From: Flabesymbios commensalis
Taxonomy: Eukaryota > Annelida > Polychaeta > Terebellida > Flabelligeridae
Reading direction: 5' to 3'
Length of the DNA stretch: 64,000 nucleotides
Assembly: GCA_964017125.1 (NCBI GenBank)
Contig: OZ024908.1
Span: 59,240,021 to 59,304,020, forward strand
Shown here: piece by piece, positions 1 to 10,876 of the stretch
Position numbering within the stretch: the first letter of the stretch is position 1
Layout: each line of letters starts with the position of its first letter
Position numbers and translations under genes: made by a program
The notes under the pieces: model-generated
Databases searched by the model: none
The model's input: the letters and a program-made list of their open reading frames with translations, nothing else
What the model was told of the DNA's origin: nothing

Positions 1-996
1 TAAAAGGCGGGCTAACAATATGGCACGGGCTGGTATATTTCACTCCTATGGATTCAATTCAGAAAAATTATCTGAACGATTACTTCATCAGTAAGACTAC
101 ATATAAGCACTCCCACTAGGATGAGTTTGTTCAACGAAAGCGAAGACTTGTTGATCCTTGTAACAAAGTCTGGATAAACATGATAAACATGATAAAATTT
201 CATGTAACGCAAATTTGATCATACACATGATACATGCACGCTACGCAAACTTGATGATAGTTTTGCTGCAACGTGATAACAGACAGGCTGGTGACAACTT
301 AAAATGGTAATAAAACACATGATTTAGCATTTAAATCGTGCAAACATTCATAAGACATGATAAAATCATGTAAACATGATAAAATCATAATATATCATAT
401 GGTAATAATCAGTTGTCAATGATGTTTCGTAAATACAATCAAAATTTATATAGTTAAATATTAACATGATTAATGATGATTTTATGTTGTTAATTGATAA
501 TTAGGATAGTCGGAAATTAAGATTGTAAGTAATATTACATATTAATATCTGCCATAGTGGTTGCCTGTTAACCGATGTTTTAATAGTTACATGTATCATG
601 GCCAAAATATTAAAATAAATTAAGGTAACAAAGTCTTAGTGATGATGTAACAAAGTCTTCCTGGTAGTCTTTTTTTATGTCACACAGGATGAAAAGGCAA
701 GATATATGTATCCCATGGAGAGCTTGGAGCTGCCATAAATGTGATCAGGCAGTTTCTGGGAGCGTTGTATAGACAGAGTTTCTATAATTTGGTCGACATT
801 CGGTTAAAATTCAAAGGGGAAATTGTATTCTATTTTTTTTTTCCTTTCTTTTCAAATTTTCCTCACTTATTGCTATAATGCGAATGCTGCTAATTATATG
901 TAAAAAGCAGTGCTAATAAACATGATAAAGGTCGTTAATGAACTTAGTTCACGTTTTTAATTTTAATAAAGTCAGCGGAGTGACAGCTTCGTCATG
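1..996. other. AT-rich intergenic DNA, no gene seen
   Basis: No reading frame here looks coding. The stretch carries many loose copies of an ACATGATAAAATCATGT-like palindromic word (roughly 180-400) and the word GTAACAAAGTCTT (about 160, 625 and 650). The second word recurs inverted at about 2283, so an old inverted-repeat element may span parts of 140-2297. I could not define its ends. Confidence 0.4.
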
Positions 997-1063
997 AGTC
1001 CCCTCCGTGACGCATTTTTGTTCACCACCACGGGGTGGACAAAATTGTGTCACGGAGGGGACT
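997..1063. repeat. Long near-perfect hairpin
   Basis: Two arms of about 30 bp (AGTCCCCTCCGTGACGC... and its complement) face each other across a 4-6 base loop. It is probably a very small palindromic transposon remnant. Nothing around it suggests an RNA gene. Confidence 0.6.
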
Positions 1064-2372
1064 ACATCATGTACATGTCACGGAGAAGACGGCCATCCTC
1101 ACGAGGCATTTTCTGGATATCAAGCTGTGAGTCGTGCTAGCTACACAGTTTAATTGGAGACGTATGGGAAGAGGCGAGAGTGGGTAATTAAATTATTTCT
1201 TATGAGTGATGGTCTACAGTCATATTTTACACTTCCTGGTGCTGGTAGTGTCAGAGGGAGTGTCAGACCGTCAGAGTTTTTAGTGATAACGGAGCATGTG
1301 ATTTGATGATAACTTACTAACTACCGACTGCTGAACATTATTATCGCCGAGTGATGCACTGTTCTGGCTGTTAGTTATTCGGTTGAATCAAAAAGTACTA
1401 AAAATTAATAAAAACACATTTTTATATAAAATATAGACCTACGCCTCATAAGTGTAAACAGTGGTAAATTTATTCAGTAATTTGTGTCCACAACGTTTTG
1501 TTAAATAGGGTCCCATTCATATATTGTATTATCGGATTCAATTATTGTAGGCTTACCGACACGGAACACCTTTTCAGTCCCAAATTCTGACAGGACTCAC
1601 TAAGAGGACCAGCCACCAAAATAAAAAATAACCAGCATTTACAGTTTATTACGGGGACAGCTGCATCCACTAAGGGTATCAGATGCGACTGGATTCACTA
1701 ATGGGATCATCTGTGGTTAGAACTACTAAGGGGACCAGCACTGGCCAGATCCACTGAGGGACCAGCGCTGGCTGGATCCACTAAGAAGATCAGTGCTGGC
1801 TGGATCCACTAAGGGGACAAGCGCTGGCTGGATCCACTAAGGGTTTCTTTTAATTAATTTACATGTATTATGTACTGTATTGGTTATTTGAATGTAGAAT
1901 TTTGAGTTTTTGTATGCATTAATAACATATTAACCCCCCCCCCCCCCACCATACTTACCGGAATACCATGTATAAGGTTCAGATTGGACTTCGTAAGCTA
2001 AGCTTAGGCTCTACTACAATACTAACGTTACACGAGATGCATTTAATGTCGATTGCATCATCCATGATTGGCATCTGCAATATTTGTTTCATTCAACCAA
2101 ATGCTGGAAGCACATGGCGATTCCATGGCTGAAATTTATAACTTCGTTTCATTTTGATCAAGAACTTTGTCACACATATTGATCAAGACGTTGTTACATT
2201 ATCATTAAAACTTTGTAACATTATCATGATTAAAATCTAGATTTTATTACAATTTGACAAGACTTTTCTACACTATCGCGAAGACTTTGTTACCATTGCA
2301 TTGCTTTCATCAAGTTAGCGTTACACACATTTACAGAACAAATAAACTGTAATAGAAATTTTGCAGCTTTAA
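1064..2372. other. Intergenic DNA without a recognisable gene
   Basis: Apart from the minisatellite at 1652-1843 and a run of about 14 C near 1935, I see no coding potential, RNA gene or defined transposon. Confidence 0.4.
1652..1843 (+). repeat. Minisatellite, 27-29 bp unit, about 7 copies
   Basis: Units of the form GGGACCAGCGCTGGCTGGAT followed by CCACTAAG are repeated head to tail. The rightmost four units are the most alike and the left ones are degenerate, which suggests expansion from the right side. Confidence 0.75.
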
Positions 2373-2554
2373 CCCTTTCAAGTCTGAATTTACCATTGTC
2401 ATCTTCATCCACTACAAGCCGCGAATTGCTGTCGCAATTCTCAACTTGTAGTGGATGAAGATGATTTGATGTGGTTAAAAAAATATAGGTTGTAGGAAAA
2501 TTAGGTCTGTTTTCAGGGATGTAAAATGATGCTTTATTGCATCGTGAGGGCTTA
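2373..2554. mobile_element. piggyBac-like MITE, family C
   Basis: The element lies between TTAA words (2369-2372 and 2555-2558). Its left end reads CCCTTTCAAGTCTGAA and its right end AGGGCTTA. The centre is a hairpin of about 22-bp arms at 2400-2463 (CATCTTCATCCACTACAAG and its complement). Sister copies sit in HERC1 introns at 36469-36728 and 46188-46412. TTAA target duplication with CCCTTT ends is the piggyBac signature; no transposase is present. Confidence 0.6.
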
Positions 2555-2834
2555 TTAACACACATCACACGATAATGCTGATTATCATGATTATAGATGT
2601 AGTCTCACGTTTATAATCATCCGTATATTAATAGAAATAGGCGTTGTATGTTCTGTGCTCGCTAGTATATTAATCACAACTTACTCTAGGGCGTACCTAG
2701 CTGAGAATTCACCCCTTGATGCACAGTCACCGCTGGGGCTAGTGCGTTCCTACTGTGAGTGATAACTGATATGTTGGAGAAGCAGCACTGAGATTATTAA
2801 TGAGATATGCTAACACATACAGAATTACCAAGAA

Positions 2835-5800
2835 TAGTCCGGCAGCTAAGGGTGGTGACCCAAAATTGTCTGATATAGTTTTTGTTTCTGCTGATCATGC
2901 TGATTATTTATCTTTAGGGTCTAAATAAAGATATCTAGGCTGGTGTGGAGGTGTCACCTTTGAGCAATTTTAATTATTAAAGATGGCTGCCATGGACTCG
3001 AAAAAACTCTGAAAACGCCTCAGTTATGATTGACTCGACTTTATAAAGTGCAAATACTCGGTTAATATGCCTTGTAATAAAGTATGTTTGTCAAAGTTTA
3101 TTCACATAAATCTGTTTTACATCTCCATAGTTTGAAAATACAATAATGGACACCATTTTGGAATCCAAAATGGCTGCCTTATTGCTAAAAGTTAAGTTAT
3201 AATCAAATGAAACTAAATTATATATGGGCAAACGATAACATTTAGGCGATGGGTTACTCATGGCTAACATGCACACCCTGGATGTTATGTGTGCTTTGAA
3301 ATTTCACACAATTTTTGTGAAAGACAAATACAAAATGGCCGGCATCTGTTTTTTTTTGAAAGATGTAATTTTGACCATTTTACTTGACTCCACATTGAAA
3401 TAATGGACATGAAGCAAAATTAGAGCTAGGTTTTTTTTAAAAAACATATATTATATGAAAAATAACAAAAAATGACAAAATAAAAAATGGCCGCTGTCTG
3501 TTTGTATATATATATATATTGTATATATCGGCACAAAAAAAAATCAAAATAAAAAAAATTACAACATCTTTGAAAACAGTTGAAAGTCACTAGCATGGAC
3601 TTTTATATAGATACATAATATTTTATTTCTGTTAAATAAGAAATTTACATCAAAACACTAAGTTTGTATTTCATTCCTCCATATGAACAATTTCCCACGG
3701 TTTTTATTAGTGAATATCAGCAGGACTTCTCGCTCATGTAAATTGTACATGGTATAAATGTTTGTTATTACTTTTACATTCTCTGGTGCCATTTTTAAGA
3801 AGTGATCTTGACCACTGGTGAAGTGATCACAGCCACTTTAAAAATTATTTTAGCAACTACAAAAGCGATCTTGATCACTCAAGAAGTAATTACAACCACT
3901 TTAAAAGTTATCTCAGCCACTACAAAAGTGATCTTGGCCACTGAAGAAATGATCACAGCCACTTTAAAAATGATCTAAACCACTACAAAAGGGATCTTGA
4001 CCACTGAAGAAGTAATTACAATCACTTTAAAAGTTATCTCAGCCACTACAAAAGTGATCTCGGCCACCACTGAAGAAGTGATAACAGCCACTTTAAAAAA
4101 TATCTAAACCACTACAAAAGGGATCTTGACCACTGAAGAAGTGATTACAATCACAATAAAAGTAATCTCAACCACTACACAAGTGTTCTTGGCCACTGAA
4201 CATGCTGAAGAAGTGAACGCAGCCAATTTAAAAGTTATCTCAGCCACTACAAAGGTGATCTTGGTCACTAAGAAAGTAGTGTCAGCCACTGATAAAGCTA
4301 TCTAAGCCAGTTTGTTAGGTCAATATCCCTTTTGTAGTGGCTTAGATACTTTTTAAAGTAGCTGTGATCACTTCTTCAGTGGTCAACATCACTTTTGTAG
4401 TAGTTTAGTTACTTTTTAATGTGGTTGTGGTCACTTCTTCAGTGGCCAAGATCCCTTTTGTAGTGGTTTAGATAATTTTTAAAGTCGCTGTGATCACTTC
4501 TTCTGTGGCCAAGATCACTTTGTGGTGGCTTAGATAACTTTATCAGTGGCTGACACCAGTTTGTTAGTGGCCAAGATCACCTTTGTGGTAGCTGAGATAA
4601 CTTTCAAAGTGGCTGTGGTCACTTCTTCATTGGCTAAGATCACTTTTGTATTGACTGAGATACTTTTTAAAGTGGCTGTGATCACTTCTTCAATGGTCAA
4701 CTTCACTTTTGTAGTGGTTTAGATAATTTTTAGAATGGCTGTGGTCATTTCTTCATTGGCCAAGATCACTTTGTAGTGGCTGAGATAATTTTAAAGTCGC
4801 TGTGATCACTTCTTCATTGGCCAAGACCACTTTGTGGTGGCTTATATAACTTTATCAGTGGCTGACACCAGTTTGTTAGTGGTCGAGATCACCTTTATAG
4901 TGGCTGAGATAACGTTTAAATTGACTGTGGTCACTTCTTCAGTGGTCAGATCCCTTTTGTAGTGGTTTAGATAATTTTTTAAAGTCGCTGTGATCACTTC
5001 TTCTGTGGCCAAGGTCACTTTTGTAGTGGCTGAGATAACTTTTGAAGTGATTGTAATCACTTCTTCAGTGGTCAAGATCACGTTTGCAGTGGTTTAGATC
5101 ATTTTCAATGTGCCTGTGATCACTTCTTCAGTGGCCAAGATCACTTTTGTAGTGGCTTAGATAACTTTTAAAGTGGTTGTAATCACTTCTTCAGTGGTCA
5201 AGATCACTTTTGCAGTTGCTGAAATAACTTTTAAAGTGGCTGTGATCACTTTTAAAAAATGGCACCATAGAATGTAAAAGTAATAACACACATGTATACC
5301 ATATAAAATTAACATGAGCGAGAAGTCATGCTTGTATTCACTAGAAAACGTTGGAAAATGTACATATAGAGGGATAAAATATAAACTTAGTGTTTTGTTG
5401 TATACATTTCGTATTTAATAGAAAGAAAATATTCTATATCTATGTAAAAGCCCTTGATAATAACTGATATAAAAAATGTTGGTATATTTTTTAACTTGGT
5501 GTTTTCGTTTTTGTGTCAATATATACCTGCAATTTTTCAAACAGACGGCTGCCATTTTATATTTTGTCATTTTTCGTCATTTTCATATAATATAAGTTTT
5601 TTTTATTTAAAACATAGCTCTAATTTTGCTTCGATGCAGAGTCAACTAAAATGCACAAAATTACATATAATAAAAAAAAAACAGATGGCGGTCATCTTGT
5701 ATTTGTTTTTCACAAAAATTGTGTGAAATTTCAAAGCACACATAACATCCAGGCTTATTTATAAGCATATCTGGATTAAAAAACCGTGGCCTAAACGTGG

Positions 5801-6573
5801 ATACATGTAAAACACGTTTTATCAAATAGTTGTGGATTTCGCCGATTTTTCAAATTAAATTATGTTTAGGCATACATGAAGCAATATTATTTATTATACT
5901 GCAATGATTTATATACCATAAGAAGCGGAATTCAATTACCGTTCATATGTTATATAGCAGTTGCAGGTCGGTTTACCAGAGCAGAAATAACATACATTCA
6001 GGTAACCCTACCCCCTTATTTAAAATTACGCGACGTTGTCGAAAACATATTAATAGTACTTCTATACAAGTCGCCGAAATAGGGTTTGCATCCCTACATT
6101 TTTAATGTTTCAATGGGCTCCAAAACCTTAGTTTCGTTGAGATGTGGGGGGGGGGGGGTGTCTAAATATTATCGTTTGCCTATATATAATTTTGTTTCAT
6201 ATGATTATAACTGAACTTTTAGCCTACGGCAGCCATTTTGGATTCCAAAATGGTCTCCATTATTGCATTTTCAAACTATGTAGATGTAAAACAGATTTAT
6301 GTGAATACAATTGGACAAACATACATTGTTACAAGACATATTAACCGAGTGTTTGCCCTTTATAAAGTCGAGTCCATCATAACTGAGGCATTTTCAGAGC
6401 TTTTTCGAGTCCATGGCGGCCATCTTGAATAATTAAAATTGCTCAAAGGTGACACCTCCACACCACCCTAGATATCTTTATCTAGAACCCAAAGATAAAT
6501 AATCAGCTGAGAAAAAACTATATCAGAGAATTTTGGGTCAGGCCAATATTGGGCATTCTGCTGCCGGACTAGA
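2835..6573. mobile_element. Giant foldback element with long inverted arms
   Basis: The left arm (about 2835-3790) and right arm (about 5256-6573) are inverted copies of each other over most of their length. Matching landmarks include TAGTCCGGCAG at both outer ends, TGACCCAAAATT just inside, the ATGGCTGCCATGGACTCG block (about 2986 against 6412), and the phrase CAAACGATAA (3229) against TTATCGTTTG (6169). The right arm has about 400 extra bases near 5755-6165, including a G run, that the left arm lacks. The centre (3790-5255) is tandem repeats which also switch orientation near 4316. No transposase is visible. Short reading frames inside are by-products of the repeats. The architecture is that of foldback (FB-like) transposons; the superfamily is not identifiable by eye. 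Confidence 0.8.
3790..5255. repeat. 21-bp monomers in 63-bp higher-order units, inverted halves
   Basis: The core of the foldback element is made of three 21-bp monomer types in fixed order: GCCACTTTAAAAGTTATCTC, GCCACTACAAAAGTGATCTT and GCCACTGAAGAAGTGATCAC (each with one more base). Together they form a 63-bp trimer. About 8 trimers run in one direction (3790-4316) and about 15 run in the reverse direction (4317-5255). Because 21 and 63 are multiples of three, spurious 7-residue-periodic reading frames appear; they are not genes. Confidence 0.8.
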
Positions 6574-6795
6574 ACAGTTAAAATCTTTTCAGCAATAAAA
6601 CACGTTGTCCACCATTTCATCCAGTGCCTAATAGCACCACGCACAGATTAATTTTGGTGTCAAAGCAGGGGGACCGGGGTTTTAAGAAATTTTCTTGCAT
6701 AAACATGATTAATAAAGTGATAAATTATTTAGCGCTGAGAATCTGATAAAATATATAAATACATCAGTTTGACAGGGAAATGGGTATAGTAATAA
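6574..6795. other. Spacer between foldback element and MITE
   Basis: No feature seen. It probably belongs to the intron of the minus-strand gene whose exon lies at 6924-7269. Confidence 0.3.
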
Positions 6796-6902
6796 CCCAG
6801 CACACAAGACATTGAATCTATGTTGGTTTAACGTCGGTCCACCGTCTACGACGTTGGACCAACGTTAAACCAACATTGAATCAATGTCTTGTGTCTGCTG
6901 GG
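6796..6902. mobile_element. Palindromic MITE, family A
   Basis: This is an almost perfect 107-bp palindrome. It begins CCCAGCACACAAGACATTGA and ends in the complement, with a short GTCTACGAC turn. At least five other clear copies occur here (10070, 32224, 37480, 38844, 42856). This one lies 17 bp past the splice donor of the neighbouring minus-strand exon. Confidence 0.75.
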
Positions 6903-6923
6903 AAATGTAATTGAACTGCTTAC

Positions 6924-7269
6924 CCACTTTCTTCCATTCTGGGCTGTGGTATATGTTGGCCATGATTTCGTTAATACGTGGCAGATTCAGTATAGAGTGA
7001 ATACCGTAGTCGTCAGAGCCGCTGGCCGTAGCTTGACATACCAGCATGGTGGAGAAGAACTCGTAGTCGAACCACGACTCGTCCATCTTCTCCTCCGCGT
7101 CGTCTTTCTTGTGATTGGCGAAGAATATTTGTGTGACATGAGGCTCACTCTTGAGACGTGACAATAAGAGTTGTCTGGAGGCAGAGCCCACAATGTCCAC
7201 GCCCTCAAACACGGGCGTCATGGTCATCAAACCGTCCACACTCAGGTTGTTGTTTTCTGTGTGATCCAT
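6924..7269 (-). CDS. Coding exon of an unrecognised gene (minus strand)
   Basis: An open frame from ATG at 7269 runs to a good donor, ...AAAGTGG|GTAAGC, at 6924/6923 and ends in phase 1. It encodes 115 residues plus one base, starting MDHTENNNLSVDGLMTMTPV and ending NIYHSPEWKKV. The composition is that of a real folded protein: balanced, with Trp, Cys and conserved-looking acidic and aromatic runs (EEKMDESWFDYEFF). Codon use is GC-richer than the flanking DNA. The frame continues past the donor only by reading into a MITE, so the exon ends at the donor. The next exons would lie to the left, but none is seen before 2835 or between the repeats; they may be beyond the window or the gene may be broken by the foldback insertion. 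A 3' splice site just upstream of the ATG (TTGTTGGAG) is possible, so this need not be the first coding exon. I do not recognise the family. Confidence 0.5.
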
Positions 7270-9394
7270 GGTATCTCCAACAAGAACAATGTGTTGTGTG
7301 TAGCATAAGCAAGGTAAGGAAAACTACCTGTTACACTTAATGTTCAATGCTTGTCTTGTGAGAGAATACACATCTTGCTCTCCTTCCTGGTTATGTAATT
7401 AGACTATTTCTAGAACCAAATTAACGACTAATTTGCTGTCCATGATCACGATGATTGGCGATATTTGTGATATCAGTGTCTCATATATCCATAGCTGTAA
7501 CGCAGAGAACATTAGATAGAAGAGATATAAGCATTTGCGCATTCGCTGGCTACGCCTGTGTATTCCTGTTGAACTTGTGCCATGTTTCTCACTTACATCA
7601 GAAGTTTTCCGCGATAGCCACATGCACAGAACATACTGTGTTGTGGCGGCCAAAAATAATCCACTCGTTTTCAGCTGCCAGTGAGATATTTGTGTGGTTA
7701 TGTCTGCAGCAGCTCACCACACATGAAGCCAAAAGCTAAAATTACATCCCACCTTTAGCCATTTGTAAACACATTCGTTCATCAGCAGTATCTGCTAGTT
7801 GACCAAAAAGTGTTTTTTATTTCTCTTTTATTGTCGCATTGCTGTCAGAACGATAGTGTAAACACGTGGAAACACAGAATAAATATGTTGGGCAAGTTAC
7901 ATTTAACAACTACGCACACCTATAACCAGATAAAATTTAATAAGCGCATATTATTTTTCACTTTGGTAAGCCTACATCATAATGTCAGTGGGTCAAGTTC
8001 ATAATGGTTACCAGGGTGGTTACGGCCGCTGGAGTATCACCTGATATGTAAACACGCCAATACGTAGGCTTATTATTGGCGCGTATTATAAGAGCCGTGG
8101 GTGTATTCTTGCTGCGGAAGGCATGGACAGCAGATGCTCATGACAGGATCTAACCTACATGGACCACTCTCTCTCTCCTCAGTCAACAGCTGACTATGCT
8201 GCCAATTATTAGTGAGAATTCTAGGCGGGGTGCTTGTCTAGCTGGTCGTCTTCATTACACTCCGGTCAGTTTACCTGTGTGTAACGTTAGCGTACAGTAA
8301 GCGGGACAGTCAGAAGTGCACTTAGTGTTGCCAGTCTACAACAATCCACAACACAGAGAAACAGTAAAACGAAAATAACAAGATACAAAAATTAAAAAAA
8401 ATGTAAAATAACATTTCGGTAATATAATACAAGATACATTTCGATAGGTTGGTGCACTACATGACTCATACATGATATAGGGGCCTACCTTATTATTTTT
8501 GCTGTCTGCATGCGCGTACCCAAGGGGCTTGCAAATACTTTTAAAAGTCCCCTATATTGGCATAAATTTATCAAGAAAATAATAAGGACAATTCCCCCAA
8601 AACCGGCGCCACCCCTTTCTTCAGATCCGCCACTGGTCTATACTTATGTCATCAATATTTACATGATGTTTCCACTGCTAATAATTTTTCCGCAAGCAAA
8701 ATTGTTTCAATTATTGTTACACTTCAACAGTTCAACAAATAATATAAATGCCGTTATTGCTGCTCCTGTTGTCAGTACCACTGTCCAGAAAATAAAGATA
8801 AAATTCGTGTGGTCTTATGTGTCCAAATTATTTGTAATGGCCAGAATGCGTTTTGATGCTAGACAGATAAAAACTCCGATAACAGCATTCCACTGTCCTC
8901 GAAGCGATAAGTTTTGTTATTAAAAATTAATAAGCCTCAAAAGATGTTTTCTGATGAATTTATCAAAAAATAACCAAGTGCCCCAGGCCGTTCTACGGAA
9001 AATTGAACTGTTGAGCTCTCTAATTATAAACATGTATCTCTTTATGACGTTGAGTGATTTTGCGTTGAGTAGTAGTCAAGCTAGATACATAAATTGAAGT
9101 ATACAAGTATTATATAGGCCCTATGAAATATTGTATATATTAAATTTTATTTAATTTTATCGGCTTTTCACTAATTACCAAAGTATAGTTTCTAACCTGG
9201 CAACACGTCTCCACTTGAACACGTATGACTTCTGTTTTCGCTGAGTGTACACATTCGCTGTGTTGTTCAAAAATGCCTGTATAGATCTCAAGATCTGTGT
9301 AGGCCTATACTGTGAGTAGTTGTCTGTGTCAGTGTTGGAAAAGCGTCGGAGATGCTGGCCCACCATTTAAAAAGCAACACGTCTTAGCTGAGTG
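7270..9394. other. Intergenic region, possible 5' flank of the minus-strand gene
   Basis: I find no convincing gene. The longest frame (8510-8923) has no domain and biased composition. A motif ending CGGATCTGAAG... next to CAGTGGCGGATC (minus strand, about 8615-8637) looks like the terminus of a DNA transposon, but no partner end was found. A small hairpin lies near 8052-8087. Confidence 0.35.
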
Positions 9395-9495
9395 TCATGT
9401 ACAACACAATATATTAGCCATATATTGGCTTAATGTTGGTTCACTGTCTACGACGCTGGTCCAACAATAAACCAATTGAGTCATTGTCTCGTGTA
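9395..9495. mobile_element. Diverged palindromic MITE, family A
   Basis: Degraded copy of the family seen at 6796: TTGGCTTAATGTTGGTTCAC, then GTCTACGACG, then the complementary arm ending GTCTCGTGTATTGG. The arms have many mismatches, so it is an old copy. Confidence 0.5.
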
Positions 9496-10069
9496 TTGGT
9501 ATGATATGACATGTACAATGTATTGACAAGCTGTCACTGGAAATTTATTTTCTTGGTAATTCATGTAATACGATTATGGATATAACCCCTATCTAGGTCA
9601 TGTTCAGGAACGAATCCAACAGGATTATCAATACGACATGAGTATAATACAATTAAACAAAACTGTGAGGTATTAAGACCTGCTGTACAATGTGTTACGT
9701 CATTTTATATCACAACTTGATTCTACCAAACGGGATACACTCCCTAACGTTGACCATATGCTATGCCAATGTCTGGCACAGCTAGTATTGGAGCATTTTC
9801 AAGTGCAGGTCTGATAACACTGTTGTACCTTGAACGCAATGTGAGCACACCACGTGTACATAATTATATTACTTGTAACGTTTTTTCCTTCTATGCTCGT
9901 ATATTTCCCATACATTTTAACGCAAGCTTAAAACAAAATACAATGCAACTTATTTAAATTAGTAGATGTTCAACTGATCAAATTATTTGATTCGGCATAT
10001 ATATGTCTATTTTGAAAGGATAAAATTATTTTGCACCATTTGAAGAGGGAAACTTTGTTAGCAGTGGGC
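9496..10069. other. Intergenic DNA, nothing recognised
   Basis: AT-rich sequence with no coding frame, RNA gene or repeat that I can place. Confidence 0.35.
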
Positions 10070-10178
10070 GCTGCAAACACGGGGCACTCACCCAGTGCTG
10101 TTTCAATGCTAGGCCAGCGTCGAAGACGGTGGGCTAACATTGAAAAATCATTGGGTGAATGTCCCGTGTTTGCTGGGA
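10070..10178. mobile_element. Palindromic MITE, family A
   Basis: Inverted arms are GCTGCAAACACGGGGCACTC and GTCCCGTGTTTGCTGGG, with the centre GCGTCGAAGACGG. It lies 250 bp left of the LTR retrotransposon. Confidence 0.65.
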
Positions 10179-10427
10179 TAAAGCTTCAAATAAAGGAAAT
10201 TATTAGCTGACAACTTGAGAAGACAAGGGCAAAAATGACACTTCATGGCACGCTAGAACAATCTTTACTGATCGATCGATACATAATATCGTCGTATCAC
10301 TATATTACCGCTTTAGCCATCATGCAAGATTTCTGAGATAATGATAAAAAAAAACAATTCAGAATGACCGCCAGTCGGCTATTTTGGATTTTACTTCTAC
10401 GAAACATGGATTATCCTTGTGTGAGTC

Positions 10428-10876
10428 TGTAGGATCCTGACATCGCTTAGTCAATGTGGCAGTCATCCCCAGATTCCTGGACGCAGCCTGACGGGGATGA
10501 CCGCCCCGTTGTCATACTGTGGTGTCGTGTGCACGCAGAGCAGCGTGGTGCGGCCCGTAGTATTTTTCCCTCACTTGAAGCGTGATACTCGGCGACCGCG
10601 GACGTGCCGCAGCTCGCTCTCACCAAGTCATAGAGACGTGCCGTGCGCGGCGGGTTGTGCAATGTGGTTTTAACATGTTAATCAATTAAACATGACAAGA
10701 GAGAAGACAGTTTCCTAGTTTATTTAATACCGTTGATCGGACGGAGAAGGAAGTTATTTGAGTTTGATGGCAAGATTGGGAGGAGTCCTTCGTCGGCTGC
10801 TATGACCCATAACGGGACCTCGGTGTAAGCTTCAATTCGCCATATTGGGTACCCCGACGTTCCCCAGCTCGCCATA
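10428..10876 (+). repeat. 5' LTR
   Basis: Begins TGTAGGATCCTGACATCGC and ends CTCGCCATA. It is 449 bp, the same length as the right LTR and about 99% identical to it. The tRNA primer-binding site starts two bases downstream. Confidence 0.92.

Noticed and set aside
4104-5081. Proteins with 7-residue repeats rich in Thr and Val
   Set aside because: They arise because 21-bp repeats keep one frame open; they lack splice or start context and occur on both strands.
3790-5255. CRISPR array
   Set aside because: There are no unique spacers; the 21-bp monomers are contiguous and the array inverts in the middle of a transposon in an animal genome.
8510-8923. A 137-residue plus-strand protein
   Set aside because: No recognisable domain, low-complexity composition and no splice context; part overlaps a transposon-terminus-like sequence.
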